Part shown: positions 23,278 through 34,495 of the stretch, piece by piece
How the letters are laid out: each line of letters starts with the position of its first letter
Position numbering within the stretch: position 1 is the stretch's first letter
Assembly: GCF_027887165.1 (NCBI RefSeq)
Contig: NC_077229.1
Location: 346,995,380 to 347,059,379, forward strand
Direction: 5' to 3'
Length of the DNA stretch: 64,000 bases
Source: Monodelphis domestica
Lineage: Eukaryota > Chordata > Mammalia > Didelphimorphia > Didelphidae
Notes under the pieces: model-generated
Told to the model about the DNA's origin: nothing
What the model saw: the letters and a program-made list of their open reading frames with translations, nothing else
The model's database searches: none
Made by a program: the position numbers and the translations under genes

Positions 23278-23350
<73 letters not shown>
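23041..23350. repeat. Purine-rich (GAGA/GAATTGA)n, (GACA)n and (CA)n compound microsatellite
   Basis: About 240 bases of GA-rich DNA, with 'gaattgagag'-type words recurring at irregular spacing, then about seven GACA units and about 21 CA units. Ser/Leu- and Cys/Val-rich ORFs on the - strand are translations of the repeat. Confidence 0.95.
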
Positions 23351-23352
<2 letters not shown>

Positions 23353-24974
23353 CATTCTGAGGGAACTGGGAGGCTGGAAGGAAATACCCAATTCTGAGTT
23401 CTAAATAGCTCTGCTCCTTTGAATCACAAATGTTGAGGCCATCAGGTTGATGAGAACAGAAGAGAGGCAGAGATAAATGGAAGCTCCGTAGTGTTTTTGG
23501 AAAATACCAAAAATGACAAAGCCCTTTTACTATATTCTTTTTAAAGTAGTCTCTGTCTCTCCCCCTGGAATGCTACTGTTTATAATTTAGGGATGTTAAG
23601 TTGGTTCTTGCAGTGTCTACAGCTAATCACCCAGTGCTTTATTTATATTGCTGATTGTATCAGTCCTGTAAATCCCATGCAAATAGTGCATGGGGTTAAG
23701 GGGGCTGGAAGGCAGAGAGGAGGGTCCCCATATCCAGTATCTCTGCATGTCAGGGTTTATCTGTTGTAATCCCTAATGGAAGGAAGGTTTACTTTTTTCA
23801 ACCGTTATCATTCACTAGATACGTTAATATCTCATACCAGTGTTTACTTTAGTGTGTCTGATCAGACCAACTGTTTTATGTGTTTAATAGTTCCCCTAAG
23901 AAAAAAAAGGTCAATGGCTTACTTTCTAGTAAGCTTTTAGACCAGTAGGATCCACTTAATTGAGCACCTTCTTTCAGCACTCAGAATGCACAGAGGATCA
24001 GTCCACCTCTACCAAGCAGAGGGCTGTGTTTCCTTTTGTCTTTGTATCTGCATTTCCTAGACTGTTGCCTTTACATAGCTTGCAAACACTTGATAGTAGA
24101 ATGTTTATTTGAAGTGATTTGTTCTCTTCTCATCAGTAAGCTCAGAGCTCATGAGAAAAGTTTATACATTTTAACAGAATGGTGATAAAAAAAAAAGAAT
24201 CTTAGAAATTTTGTTTCCTTGACTAAATAATGTTCTCCAATGGGAAGATTTTTATCTTTACAGAGTCAGCTTGCAGAGAAAATAGGATTTGCAATTGTTT
24301 TACAAATCTGCAGTAAAAGAGACTGAAATAAATAGTAACTTTGGAAACAAAATAGATAACAATTCTACAATCTTGTTACTAAGGATTTTACTGCATCCAG
24401 AAGAAAAGATAATACATGTAACATTTCTTCTTGCTATGGAACCTGTATACCCTTCTGGTTTTATATAGGGACAAGAGACCTCTCCTGGGGAATTACAGAC
24501 TAGGCTGGATCTGCAAGCAGATAACCTGAGTTTCCTGGTCTTGTTACTTTATCTAGATGACCTTAGGCAAGTCTCTTCTCTGAATCCTCCCTTTCCTCAC
24601 CTGTAGTGGTACCCATTTCTTTCAGAAAATCTACCTAAAATTAAAGGCACCTTGTCAACATGTACTCAGAACCATAGGGTGATCAAATGCCTTCTCTTAT
24701 GTATTTTATTTCTGTTAGGCCAACCAGAGGATACTAATAGAAATAGCAAGACTTTTTTTTTTATCCTTTATTTAAAAAGTTTTTTAAATTCTATATTTAT
24801 ACAACATAATATGCAACATATCAATAACATATGTAATTTGTTATATGTCATAAATTTTAAAATGTGCTTATCCAAAAGAAACAAATTTTCACATTAATTA
24901 TATCCAGAAATCCATGTTTCATTCTTTTTTTCCCTATTCCCTAAGAATCAGGCAATATGTAGTAGGTGGCATAA
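23351..24974. other. Mostly unassigned; weak MIR-like fragment near 24480-24610
   Basis: 'tagatgaccttaggcaagtc' at about 24553 and the following 'tctctgaatcctccctttc' resemble a MIR-type SINE in sense. The rest shows no recognised element. Confidence 0.4.
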
Positions 24975-25215
24975 GCTATTGTTATTGTTCAGTCTTGTCC
25001 AACTCTTTGTGATCCCATTTGGGGTTTCCTTGTCAAAGATATTGGAGAGGTTTTCCATTTCACTCCAGCTCACTTCACAGATGAGGAAACTGAGGCAGAC
25101 AGGGTTAAGTGACCCACCCAGGATCTGAGGCCAGATTTGAACTCTGGGATATGTGTCTTCTGGATTCCAGACCCTACTCTCTCTTAATGGATAGAACCAC
25201 CTAGTGATACCTGTG
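24975..25215 (-). mobile_element. Mar-1-type CORE-SINE, antisense
   Basis: 'tccaactctttgtgatccca', 'tttggggtttccttgtcaaa', 'agatgaggaaactgaggcag', 'agggttaagtgacccaccca' and 'tggatagaaccacctagtg' occur in order. The 3' tail resembles Bov-B/RTE ends. Confidence 0.85.
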
Positions 25216-25830
25216 CTCTATAGTATGCCTGGCATACAATAAGCCTTCAATAATTCCTTGCTACTCTCTCACTTGTCTTTGGTATTGTAAACCTTAAAAT
25301 TTCTTAGACTTATAAATGTTGGAAATTTCACCATTGGGAAATTTCATACTTGAAAAATTTCCTACTGATAGTCTATTGGAATGTGAATCCCCTTGGCATG
25401 GGAGGGTCCTTCTCCTCCCTACTTAAGATTACTTTAGGACAGAAACCTTTTGCTGAACAATGGAAAGGGCTTTGACCTATGCTTAAGCATAGAATAGGAA
25501 GTTCTTTGAGTCATGATTGATTTTAGAATTGATACAATAGAGATACTTGGAATGACAGAACCAGGTCTTGGAACTTACAATCTCCACCCTACTCAGTCCT
25601 AACATTATTTAGGAAGGGCTGCAGCATAGATCAAAATTTAATTATTTGAGAATATGACCTTCAACAGACATGTGCAAAGGGGCAGACCTCTGGGCGGTCC
25701 TGGGTTAAGCTAGAACCACCATTGGCACAGGGAAGACATGGACAGTGATTGGTAGATGTGAGAACTGAGGGGAGGGAACTGAGATGGTTTCCTTAAAGAT
25801 AGTGGAGGTCTGAGGACTGGAGGAGGTCGA

Positions 25831-25875
25831 GAGGTTTTGCTCTGAGAGGTTGTGCTCTGAGAAGGCTTGCTCTGA
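25831..25875. repeat. 3 x 15-bp tandem repeat inside LTR copy A
   Basis: Three adjacent 15-base units, each ending in 'tgctctga', starting at 25831, 25846 and 25861. Units 1 and 2 differ at one base and unit 3 is more diverged. Copy B has a different, 40-bp periodic repeat in the corresponding area. Confidence 0.85.
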
Positions 25876-26021
25876 AGGAGGCTGGAGGTGGAGGCCCCTG
25901 AGACTGTTTCTCCATTTTGGTCACGTGAGTGATAGGGACTGATCTCTTTTCTTTGCCTCAGCTATCTAAGGGCTTGGGCCTTTTGGCCCAGCCTAAACAG
26001 AGGGAGTATTTAAGCCCTATT

Positions 26022-26046
26022 CCCTTCTCCCCCCCTCCCCCCCCCC

Positions 26047-26107
<61 letters not shown>
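26022..26107. repeat. C-run and (CT)n microsatellite inside LTR copy A
   Basis: A C-rich run followed by roughly 30 CT units. The matching place in LTR copy B is only a short CT-rich stretch (33940-33962), so the tract seems to have expanded after insertion. Confidence 0.9.
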
Positions 26108-26254
26108 ATACCTTTCTTCCTCCTGTTTATAATTAAAAACTCCATAAAAGGTTGACTGCTGACTTGAGTTTTCATTTAGGAATTACATAGCTGAATTCCT
26201 TGGCGACCTTAAATTAATATATATCAGTCTTTTAAAGTGATTTTCTTGTCACAG

Positions 26255-26360
26255 TATACCATTGAACCTGTCTGGGTCTCAGTTTCCTTATTAGTAAGAT
26301 GAAGGGGGTGGGATTAGGAGGTCTTTGAGATCCCTGTCAGCTTTAGGTCTAGTCCCAGTT
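26255..26360 (+). mobile_element. SINE tail, L3-type
   Basis: 'tctgggtctcagtttcctta', 'ttagtaagatgaagggggtg' and 'ggtctttgagatccctgtca' are the 3' half of a tRNA-headed SINE with an L3/CR1-like tail. Confidence 0.5.
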
Positions 26361-26725
26361 TTTCAGATGTTTACTGTGTTGATCTACCCTGAGCTGGTGC
26401 TGCTCTGTCTTTCCATCAGCAAGGATGTGATGGTGCAGTTTCTTCTCTGTGGGAGCTAGGTAGTCTTCAGAGGAAGAAGCCCCCTCCCCCCCAAAAAAAC
26501 CCCTCCATTTGTATTCTGATTAAAACCCCAGCCTGCCACAAATGAGAGAAGCCCTTAAGGATTTTTAAGTCATTCCCTTGAGCTTTGGATCTTGCAATAT
26601 TTGAGGAGTTTGAATTTTATCTAAAATCTCATCATCTGTGAACTACTATCAGCAAAATGGCAAAGGAGCTGAGGTTAAGATATCTTCATAACTTCTATAG
26701 TGCCCTTAGTTTTCATGCATTCAGG

Positions 26726-26910
26726 AGTAAGACAAGTCAACAGGCATTCTATTAAGTGCTTATTATGTGGCTTGCATTTCTGCTCTGGGGTACAGATGCA
26801 AAAAAAAAATGACCCTGTCCTCTAAGAGCTTATATTCTAACATGAGGAAAAACAAAAAATGCTGAGGAGGAGTAGGTAGGTAAGAATGAAAAGAAATATT
26901 TATAACTAGT
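26726..26910 (-). mobile_element. L2 LINE 3' end, antisense
   Basis: 'attctattaagtgcttatta', 'gacccaccctg'-like 'gaccctgtcctctaagagct' and 'tatattctaacatgagg' are in antisense L2 order. Confidence 0.6.
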
Positions 26911-27344
26911 GAAACTGGACTCTTTAACATTCCTTCCTCTAGCAAGGAAAATATTGCCACATGTAAACTGAAGATAATGGCACTCCTCATGCCATATATC
27001 TCTTCGGGTTGTTGTGAAAAGAGTACTTTAGATATTATAAAGCATCATATAAATAGGATATATCCCTGAAATAATACTTGCCTAGTATCCTGTGAATTGT
27101 CCAGTCTGAAATGGAGAAGGAAAAAAAGGAGACTTAAAAAATTTATATATAATAAAGACTCAACTTAAAGCTTATTCTATACTGCCTAAACCAAATTCAT
27201 CATAACCTTTAAATTCTAGTATCTATTTAACTACTCTGGGAACACTATTCTTCATGTGCTTAATTCATTTCTACTTTTGCTTCTGTTTTCCTCAGCTCAA
27301 CTGCTTGGTTTAGAAAAGGGAGTAAAACACAACAGCACTTTCTT
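26911..27344. other. Unassigned; possible MIR tail near 26960-27060
   Basis: 'gggttgttgtgaaaagagta' and 'ttataaagcatcatataaat' hint at the tail of a CORE-SINE. Nothing else is recognised. Confidence 0.35.
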
Positions 27345-27850
27345 TTTTGTTGTTGTTATTATAAAGATATTTTATTTTACCAATTTCATGTAATAGCAAA
27401 TTTCCACATAAGTGTTCCAAAGTTATATGGTTTAAGTTGTCTCCCTCCCTTCTCTTCCCCATTCTGGAGCTGGCAAGCAATTTGATCTGGATTATACATG
27501 TATTATCATGCAAAACATTTTCATATTGTCAGAGAATAATAGTATAAAACCAAACTCCCAAAATAAAACAAACAAACAAACAGTTGAAAAATCATATGCT
27601 TTCATCTGCATTTAGACTCCAACAGTTCTTCCTCTGGAGGTAGACAGCATTCTTTGTCTTAAGTTCCTCAGAATTGTTTTGGATCATTATATTGCTGAGA
27701 GTAGCAAAGTGTATCACATTTGATTGTTCCACAATATTGCTATTACTATATAAAATGTTCTTCAGGTTCTGCATATTTCACTATGCATCAGTTCATTTAG
27801 GTCTTTCAAGCCCTTTCTGAAATCATCCTCATCCAGGACTTTTTGAATGA
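27345..27850 (-). mobile_element. Older L1 3' end, antisense
   Basis: A T-rich start, then 'ttcctctggaggtagacagc', 'gaattgttttggatcattat' and 'ttcaggttctgcatatttca'. This is the antisense order of an older marsupial L1 3' UTR and ORF2 end. It stops before the conserved ORF2 C-terminus. An (AAAC)n run lies at about 27564-27580. Confidence 0.6.
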
Positions 27851-28206
27851 TTAAGTAGAAAAATGGCACCCCGATGATGATCCTTCCTTTGGACAGTTGT
27901 TGACATGACCTTGCAGGCCACTTAGTAGATACTGGTGCTACCTACTCAAACTATGGAGTTCAAGATGATGCTATGTTTGCAATTATTTCCTCAAATATTT
28001 TTTCTTTTTTAGGTAAACATAGTTTTGCTTAGAACAAAAATTTTGGCATTGATGGACATTGACTATTTTTTTGCAAGGTATAGTTCATTTAAAGCTTTAA
28101 AATGAAGTAATGAGAGAGATTAACTGGAACACTATTATGCCTTCCCTTTGAGATGTCTTAAATCCTTTCCCCATATGATTTTTGTCCCTATTAAATCAGT
28201 TCAATT

Positions 28207-28490
28207 ACAAATATTATTTTGTAACTACTGTCTGCGTGCCAGCGATACAAAGATAGAACACAGATTCTTCCATCAAGGGGCTTAAACTCTAATGAAGGAT
28301 GAAGTTTGTATGGAGAAAGATGTGCAGAAAAAACTGATATAAAGGGGAATGAGATGAATATAAAGGAGATACTATCCAGAGGGTAGAGGATCAGAGAAGA
28401 CTTTAGGGAGAGGAATAAATGTAAGTTGGGCTTTGAAGGAAAGGAATGTGTTTAGTAAGAGGGAGATGGAGTACAAAAGAGGCATTCCAG
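28207..28490 (-). mobile_element. L2 LINE 3' end, antisense
   Basis: 'gtctgcgtgccagcgataca', 'caaggggcttaaactctaat', 'ttgggctttgaaggaaagga' and 'aaagaggcattccaggtt' follow the antisense L2 order into the ORF2 end. Confidence 0.6.
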
Positions 28491-29710
28491 GTTTTTTTTT
28501 TTCATTTTTGTTTCTCTTTTGGTGGGTTTAGGATACAAGGAATTTGTGATCAAAGTCACAAAGATAAGAGGGCAAGATGAAGACATGGATGGAATTGTCC
28601 AATATGTCTGGAATGGGATATGTGAAAAGAAAATATAAAGGATAAGACTTGAAATATGGGTTGAACAGATTGTAGCAAGCTTTAAATACTAGGATCCAGA
28701 TTTCAGAGTCTTAAGAAACATATTTTTTCTTCTTTGAGCAGCATATACAGACTCAATACATCATGTTTTCTAAAACTGTTCATTATAAAAATGAAAACCA
28801 CAGGGAAGAAAAAAAAGTGCTTTTTTTTTTTTGAAGGGGAAACTTTGGAAGGATTGAAAACACAGAGAAAGATACACATTCTATAGTAGGCAGTTACATG
28901 TCCACTTAATTTAAATCATAGACAATAGTTTGTATAGTAATTTAGAATTTAAAATAAATGACACTTTCTATTAATAAAACATGGAATAATTTATGAAATA
29001 TTTTCTACCTAGTAAGTTCTTTTTTCTCTTTGCAGGGAATATTTTCTTGGAAAAAAAAACTTCACAACTTCCTCTTAGTAAAAGAAAAGAGTGAATTTAC
29101 TGAAGTACAGCTTAGCAAGAGGTGTTTTATCTGTAAGCTTTTTTATTATCTCAAGGTGGGTCATTCTACTTGCTATCTGCTTGAGTATTTTTGATGTTGA
29201 ATTTAAGATAGGTATATGTGAGGTTATTTTTAGGACATTTACAGTGTGATTACAATAGGGTTACTTGAGTCAGGAATGGGAACTTTACCAATTGCTAATG
29301 TACATCTTTGTAGTCTACTAGTAATAATTGTTTCTTAAAAGTTAACATCTGACCTGAAGGATTATGTTATTAGCAGAAGCTTTAGGTTCATAATTTTCAT
29401 AAAAGACTTAAAAGATTGGAATCAATTGAGGAGGCATTTGGGCTTGACTTATGAGATACTTAACTAGTAACAAATACTTTTAATAAGGTTTTCTTTCCAT
29501 TTTAGGCCATGGGAGAAAATAACAATTCTGGATCATGATACCCTTCTCATTAAATATAAAGAAGAGAATTGTAGACAGGGAATCCAAATGCTAGAATGAA
29601 AACAGAAAGTGTGGTGAAATCTTTGACATTAAAGATGACATTCATGATCAAGTTGATCCGCAAAGAGAGATGGCATAGTTTAGTTGGAGTTAGGATCTAA
29701 GTTCAACTTA
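28491..29710. other. Unassigned sequence
   Basis: No recognised element, exon or RNA gene. A weak continuation of L2-antisense sequence is possible to about 28700. Confidence 0.4.
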
Positions 29711-29865
29711 TGGCTTTGCTGTTTACTGCCTCAGTGATCCAAGAGAAGCCTCTTATTCTGATTGGGCCCTGGTTTTCTCATCAGTCAAATGAACATGTTA
29801 AACTAGATGATCTCACTGAGGTTCCTCCCAGCTCTCAGCAATGATCCTAAAATAAAGAGTGGTAG
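29711..29865 (+). mobile_element. Diverged SINE with L3-type tail
   Basis: 'tgctgtttactgcctcagtg', 'tttctcatcagtcaaatgaa', 'ttaaactagatgatctcact' and 'gaggttcctcccagctctc' follow SINE order ending at an L3/CR1-like tail. Confidence 0.55.
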
Positions 29866-29967
29866 GGTGCTAATCTTAAAGGACAAATATAGTTTTTTCT
29901 CCCTATAAGCATCAAGCTCATCCCTGTAATTCTTGGCAGTTGTATATTACATGTTATAACTGGATAA

Positions 29968-30069
29968 TGAGAAGCAGTATAATGCAGTAGATAAAGATCC
30001 AGCCTTGCTTGGAGTTGGGAAAAGTCTGGCTTCAGAGCCTGTCTCTTGACACACTGTAAGTGGCTGTGT
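29968..30069 (+). mobile_element. CORE-SINE head, truncated
   Basis: 'gaagcagtataatgcagtag', 'agataaagatccagccttgc' and 'ttggagttgggaaaag' match a CORE-SINE head. The similarity stops where the next repeat begins. Confidence 0.5.
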
Positions 30070-30598
30070 GGGGTGTCTGGGGTGTTTAGGGGAGAGCTAG
30101 CACTTCTGGCAGGAGGGCTTGCTGAGCCTTTTTCAGGGCTACTCTTCTATCTTTGCTGTTAGTTAACTTGTAATTCAGCTCTCACCTGTGGCTCCAAGCT
30201 GTAGCTTGCACACCCCAGTAAAACCATCTCAGCAGATAGGATAAACCAGGCTGAGGATAACCAACAGGCTTCACACCTATCAGGGAATGGAGGGATGTCT
30301 ACCCCAAACACGTGAAGAGTTGCTCTGGTGGAATGGACAGATGAGAACAGTTTGTTCCTGGGGCCATGATGGTGGGGGGATCAGGAGCTGTGAAGCACTT
30401 TGAACTTGGTCAGACTTTGAAGATGACAAAGCCATGCTCTCTTGTCTTGCCATTGGCCTTGGTTGACTGGAAGAGAGAATGAAGCTGATGACTGTGCAAC
30501 TCAGCCTCACCTAAGTCCAATTCAAGTGCAAGATAAGATTTCACCTTCATGCTGGCTTGGGTCCTGTTCTAAAAGGAAGGATGAACAACAATCCTTGG
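30070..30598 (+). mobile_element. Unclassified marsupial dispersed repeat
   Basis: A block of about 530 bases with no coding frame. Its end ('cttgggtcctgttctaaaag' then 'gaaggatgaacaacaa') recurs in antisense at 19862-19905 inside a Mar-1 SINE, showing that it is dispersed. I associate it with a marsupial repeat by memory but cannot name the class. Orientation is assumed from the shared end. Confidence 0.45.
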
Positions 30599-32464
30599 GT
30601 GGCCAAGGACAAATTGCTTAATTATTCAGTACCCTCAGTGTACTTGAAGGTTATAAACTACAAAGGTGGTTTAGACTTACATTATTGGAGCAAATGCAAG
30701 GGATATTCCCCATATTGATGAATTCACAGATCAGAACCAAAACATAAAAAAGTAAAATAAAGAGAAGTAGAATGTTACATTTAAAATGTTCTTCTCTTCC
30801 AACTTTTGACAATAAAGGCAGCATGTGGCAAGTAAGCAATTTTCATTAATAACTTTGAAAATTATTAAAATACCAAATGAATTAGCAATTATTTCTTTGT
30901 ATGTAATTCTTCAATATTTCATCTGGTCTCAATCACTTCATGCTTTGGTACTCAGTTTAATTAGCTGTCATAGCCAAAAGAAAAAAAAATTAGCTGTGAC
31001 CTGCTTTCTGGGGAACTGTTAAGTCTGGTCCTTGAGTGATAGCCATGCAACCTGTCACTAGTTCCAATTTTCAAAGCTTTTTCCAGCTTGGTGGGACCTG
31101 CCTGGAGCTTGTACTCACTTGGCTAGTATCACCTAGGAGAATCCAGGGTCACCTCCAGAGCATGAAGAGGCACAGGGAGCAGGACTTTGGTGAAGGATAT
31201 TCTAGAATACCAGAACATAATGTGAGGGGAATCATTTATGACTTGGACTTTTAAAGTACTTGTGGTAATTTATGTTAAATGTATCATAATTTGTTTAGAA
31301 AAGCAGACAGATGTTGATATGGTGCAGTCACAGCTGTTCACCATGCCATTATTAAATCACTATATTATATGACAGTGTTTGAAATAGACTTCTGCATGCT
31401 TAGGTTTACTACTGTGGATTAAAGTGACCTTTAAACTGTTGAACTCCTAAAAGGGTTTTTTTTGAGGGGGGAGAGTTTTGAGATCTCAATTCCATCCCTG
31501 GTTCTATTTTTTTTTTTCAGTAATTAATTGCATTCATGGCTGTATCTACACAGAGCAACTGACAAAATGCATTGGGGGGAATCTGTTTTTTTGTGAACTT
31601 GATTAGATGGCAGCAACATAGCTGTTTTTTTGGGGGGGTATTCTTATCAAATTTTTCTGTGACTGAAAGTATTTGCTCCTGAGCTTTTCTGGATTCTGAG
31701 TAAGTTGTGATTTCCCTGAGACTAGCTTGAAAAAGGCTTCATTTATTTACATTAGCATCAATTCCTGTTAAAAAGTGCTGCTCCTAATAAGTTTGTCATA
31801 TCTATCAATCAGTTCAAGTCAACAGTCCATCAAAGAGCAAACCTAAAAGCTTAGTCTGGCTTAGAAAGGCAAGCCGAGCTGTATCATTTAAATGAATAGC
31901 TTCTATATGTTTAGATATTTAGGGTGTCCTCATGACTCTCTGGTCCCATTTTGGATGTGTTTTACTGAGCAGTTTTTTTTAAGCCTTATCTATTGATTAT
32001 CTACTTTTTCCACATTGATCTTTCTTGAGTGTTTATTTTTCTGTGCTTTTCATGTCTGCTGTGCTTTTTGATTTGGTTTTCTCCAGTGTCTCTCTCCAAA
32101 ACTTGATCTGTTATCTTCCCCTCTTTAAACTGGGTCTTCTGCCTGGGTCGTTGTTTTTCTTTAATGTTACCTTTAATCATTTGGTTTAAAAACCTGAGTC
32201 ATCATTAACACTTCCTACTCCCAGTCATCATTATCTAGATATTTTCTTTATAATATCACTTGCAGAAATTTTTCTTCAAAACCTGACTCATTCTAACTCC
32301 ACTATCACTGTCTTAGTGTAAATTTGCTAATTTATTGCTAATATCTTGCTAATTTATTCTTGGACTACTAAAAATTACTCCCCACCTGATCTCACATCCA
32401 TTTGTTTTCCCTCATGCAAGCTGTCAAAGGTAACACATATATTTTTCTTCTTAAAATGTCCCTT
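30599..32464. other. Unassigned; possibly unique sequence
   Basis: No transposon recognised across about 1.9 kb, which is unusually long for this window. No exon supported; ORFs do not exceed 72 codons. It is a reasonable place to look for conserved noncoding elements. Confidence 0.4.
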
Positions 32465-32660
32465 TTTTGGGATAGCTAGGTGGCTTAGTGGATAGAGAGC
32501 CAGGCCTGGAGATGGGAGGTTTTGGGGTTCAAATTTAACCTCAGACAAGTGTGGCCCTGGGCAAGTCACTTAAAACTAATTACTTGACCTTTAGTGCTCT
32601 TCTTGCTTGGAACCAATACTTAGTATTGATTCTAAGACAGAAGTTAAGGGTTTAAAAAAA
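32465..32660 (+). mobile_element. Marsupial tRNA-headed SINE
   Basis: From 'gggatagctaggtggcttag' to 'gattctaagacagaagttaa' and an A-rich tail. 'aaaatgtc' occurs on both sides (about 32454 and 32667) and may be the target duplication. Confidence 0.85.
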
Positions 32661-32679
32661 AAGAAAAAAATGTCATTCT

Positions 32680-33239
32680 CTTGCTGGGAAACTTCAGTAG
32701 TTCTCAACTGACTCTCAATATGGAATCTACCTTATTGTCTTGCTTTATTTCTTATTGCTTCTACACACGAATACTTTGGGTTTTTAGAAATATGGCCATA
32801 TGGGAAGAGTGTAAAATCTAGAGTCAGGGGACATCTCCCATCAGCAAAGGAGGAGGAAGAGGAGCTGTTTGTTACAACAGCAGTAGGCTGAGGGACCACC
32901 TAAACTCAGGACCAGTGTAGTATTTTGCAACATACCTTGGAGACTTTGCTATTCATCTAATCAATCTCCTACCTCCTGCTTCCCCCAATACCCCCCACCT
33001 CCAATCTCTCTTTTATTAATCAGTCAAAATCACTGGCTCCTTAGGAAGAAACTATTCCATCATCACCATTTGATTACAAATTCAGTATCCCTTTTCTCTC
33101 TCATCTACTGGGTCATTCCCTACTGCTTCAGCATAACCAGGTCTCTCCAATACTTAAAAAACAAAAAACACAACAAAACAAAAAAAAACCCCAAGAAACA
33201 ACTTTTACTAACAACTTCCATTTTCTCAAGTTTTCCTCT
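32680..33239. other. Unassigned sequence
   Basis: No recognised repeat or exon. An A/C-rich low-complexity stretch lies at 33159-33200. Confidence 0.4.
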
Positions 33240-34130
33240 TATTATTCAGATGAAACTGCTCTCTTCAGGTACCAGCAAGCTCTTAAGTGCTGCATTGGAT
33301 GCTGATGACCAACCTCTCCACCTGGGTATTGTGAATCTTAAAAGCTTCTCAGACTATACCTTAGAAGATTTGGTTAAGCTATTCCCCATTTTTAATAATA
33401 GAGGTACTTGATCAGGAATGTATTGAGAACTTTAAAATTACTTCACCCTGCTCAGACAGTGCCTTAGGGGAAGATAAAGTTGTAAAATTCCTGAGTGAAC
33501 AATGAAAAGTCCCCAACTCATAGTTATAGTGAAGCAAAAATCCTAAGCTAGGTGGTCTATTTTTAGATCTAATACAAAAGGGTGCTAAGTACCTACAAAG
33601 GTTAAATTAATCACTAAAAGGTCAAGCAACTCACAAAAGGCAAGCTTAGCAAAAGAGATGTGAAATGCTCAGAAGATATAATATACCCAGAGAAGGTGAG
33701 AACTAAAGAGTGATGGGAACTAAGAATGGGCAGTCCTGGGTAAAAGCGTCTACTATGATTGGTAGATGTGAAAATTTAGGGGAGGTGACATAAGAGAAAA
33801 TTCTCTTTAAAAGGAGCTCTCTGAACTCAGTTCAGAGTTCAGGAGTTCAGAGGAGGGTCTCTGAACTCAGTTCAGGAGTTGAGGATTTCAGTGAAGGACT
33901 GGAGCTTGCTTGGGACGATCTTGTGGTGAGTGATAAAGACTGACTCTCTCCCTCTCTCTCCTTTAATTCCTTCATGTGATTTAATTGAAATCTCCATAAA
34001 ACCCAGCTAACTTGGGTATTTTCATATTTGGGAATTTTTCCATGGTGACCACTTATTTTTTATTTAAATCAAGACACTAAAAATTATCTTTACAGTTTGG
34101 CCGAAACCTTTACAGTTTTGGCAATTCAGT
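33240..34130 (+). mobile_element. Endogenous retrovirus LTR (copy B), probably solo
   Basis: It shares the block order of copy A: 'gtattgtgaatcttaaaa' near 33327, 'attggtagatgtgaaaattt' near 33759, 'gtgagtgataaagactgact' near 33925, 'atctccataaaacc' near 33991, and 'ccatggtgacc' near 34039. A TATA-like 'tctttaaaag' lies at 33803. No internal retroviral coding sequence was noticed nearby. Copies A and B are too different to be the two ends of one provirus and lie about 7 kb apart with L1, L2 and SINE DNA between them. The start may be near 33328 or up to 90 bases earlier. Confidence 0.6.
33818..33875. repeat. Duplicated palindrome-containing repeat inside LTR copy B
   Basis: The 18-base word 'tctctgaactcagttcag' occurs at 33818-33835 and 33858-33875 (period 40). 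Its last 15 bases form a perfect inverted repeat with 7-base arms around one C. Confidence 0.85.
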
Positions 34131-34139
34131 CTTGGTAAA

Positions 34140-34459
34140 TCATATTTTCATGGTTACAATATTCTTTCCTCTCTGAATTTTCATGACATCAACTCTCTCC
34201 TCATGCTTCTCCTATTTGTGTGTTCCTTCATCTTCTCTGCTGGCTTATCATTCTCATTTCTTGAAGTTCTTCCCTGGATTTTTTTTCTCCACTCCTCCCT
34301 TCACATTTTAGCTTTTTCTCTGTTTCCCTGTCTATCCCATCTCACCCTTCATCTATACTTTTCTCTCCTCTGCATTAGTTTCTATGGATTTAATTCAGAT
34401 TTCAAATTAAATTTCAGATTAAATTTAGATTTAATTGAATTCAGATTTGTCATAGATGT

Positions 34460-34495
<36 letters not shown>

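Larger units (their letters stand above)
25240..26270 (+). mobile_element. Endogenous retrovirus LTR (copy A), probably solo
   Basis: Noncoding, about 1 kb. It shares ordered blocks with the element at 33240-34130: 'gtattgtaaaccttaaaa' near 25283, 'attggtagatgtgagaactg' near 25748, 'gtgagtgatagggactgatc' near 25925, 'aactccataaaa' near 26138, and 'ccttggcgacc' near 26199. Promoter-like 'agtatttaag' (26006) and the poly(A)-signal-like 'attaaa' (about 26132) sit in LTR-like order with a CT tract between them. 'gtat' occurs at about 25284 and just after 'cttgtcaca' (26246-26254), which could be a 4-bp target duplication. No gag, pol or env similarity was noticed on either side, so a solo LTR is the best reading. 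Boundaries are uncertain by tens of bases. Confidence 0.6.

Noticed and set aside
26270-33240. Full provirus between the two LTRs
   Set aside because: The LTRs are too diverged from each other, and the interior consists of L2, L1, SINE and unclassified repeat DNA with no retroviral gene noticed.
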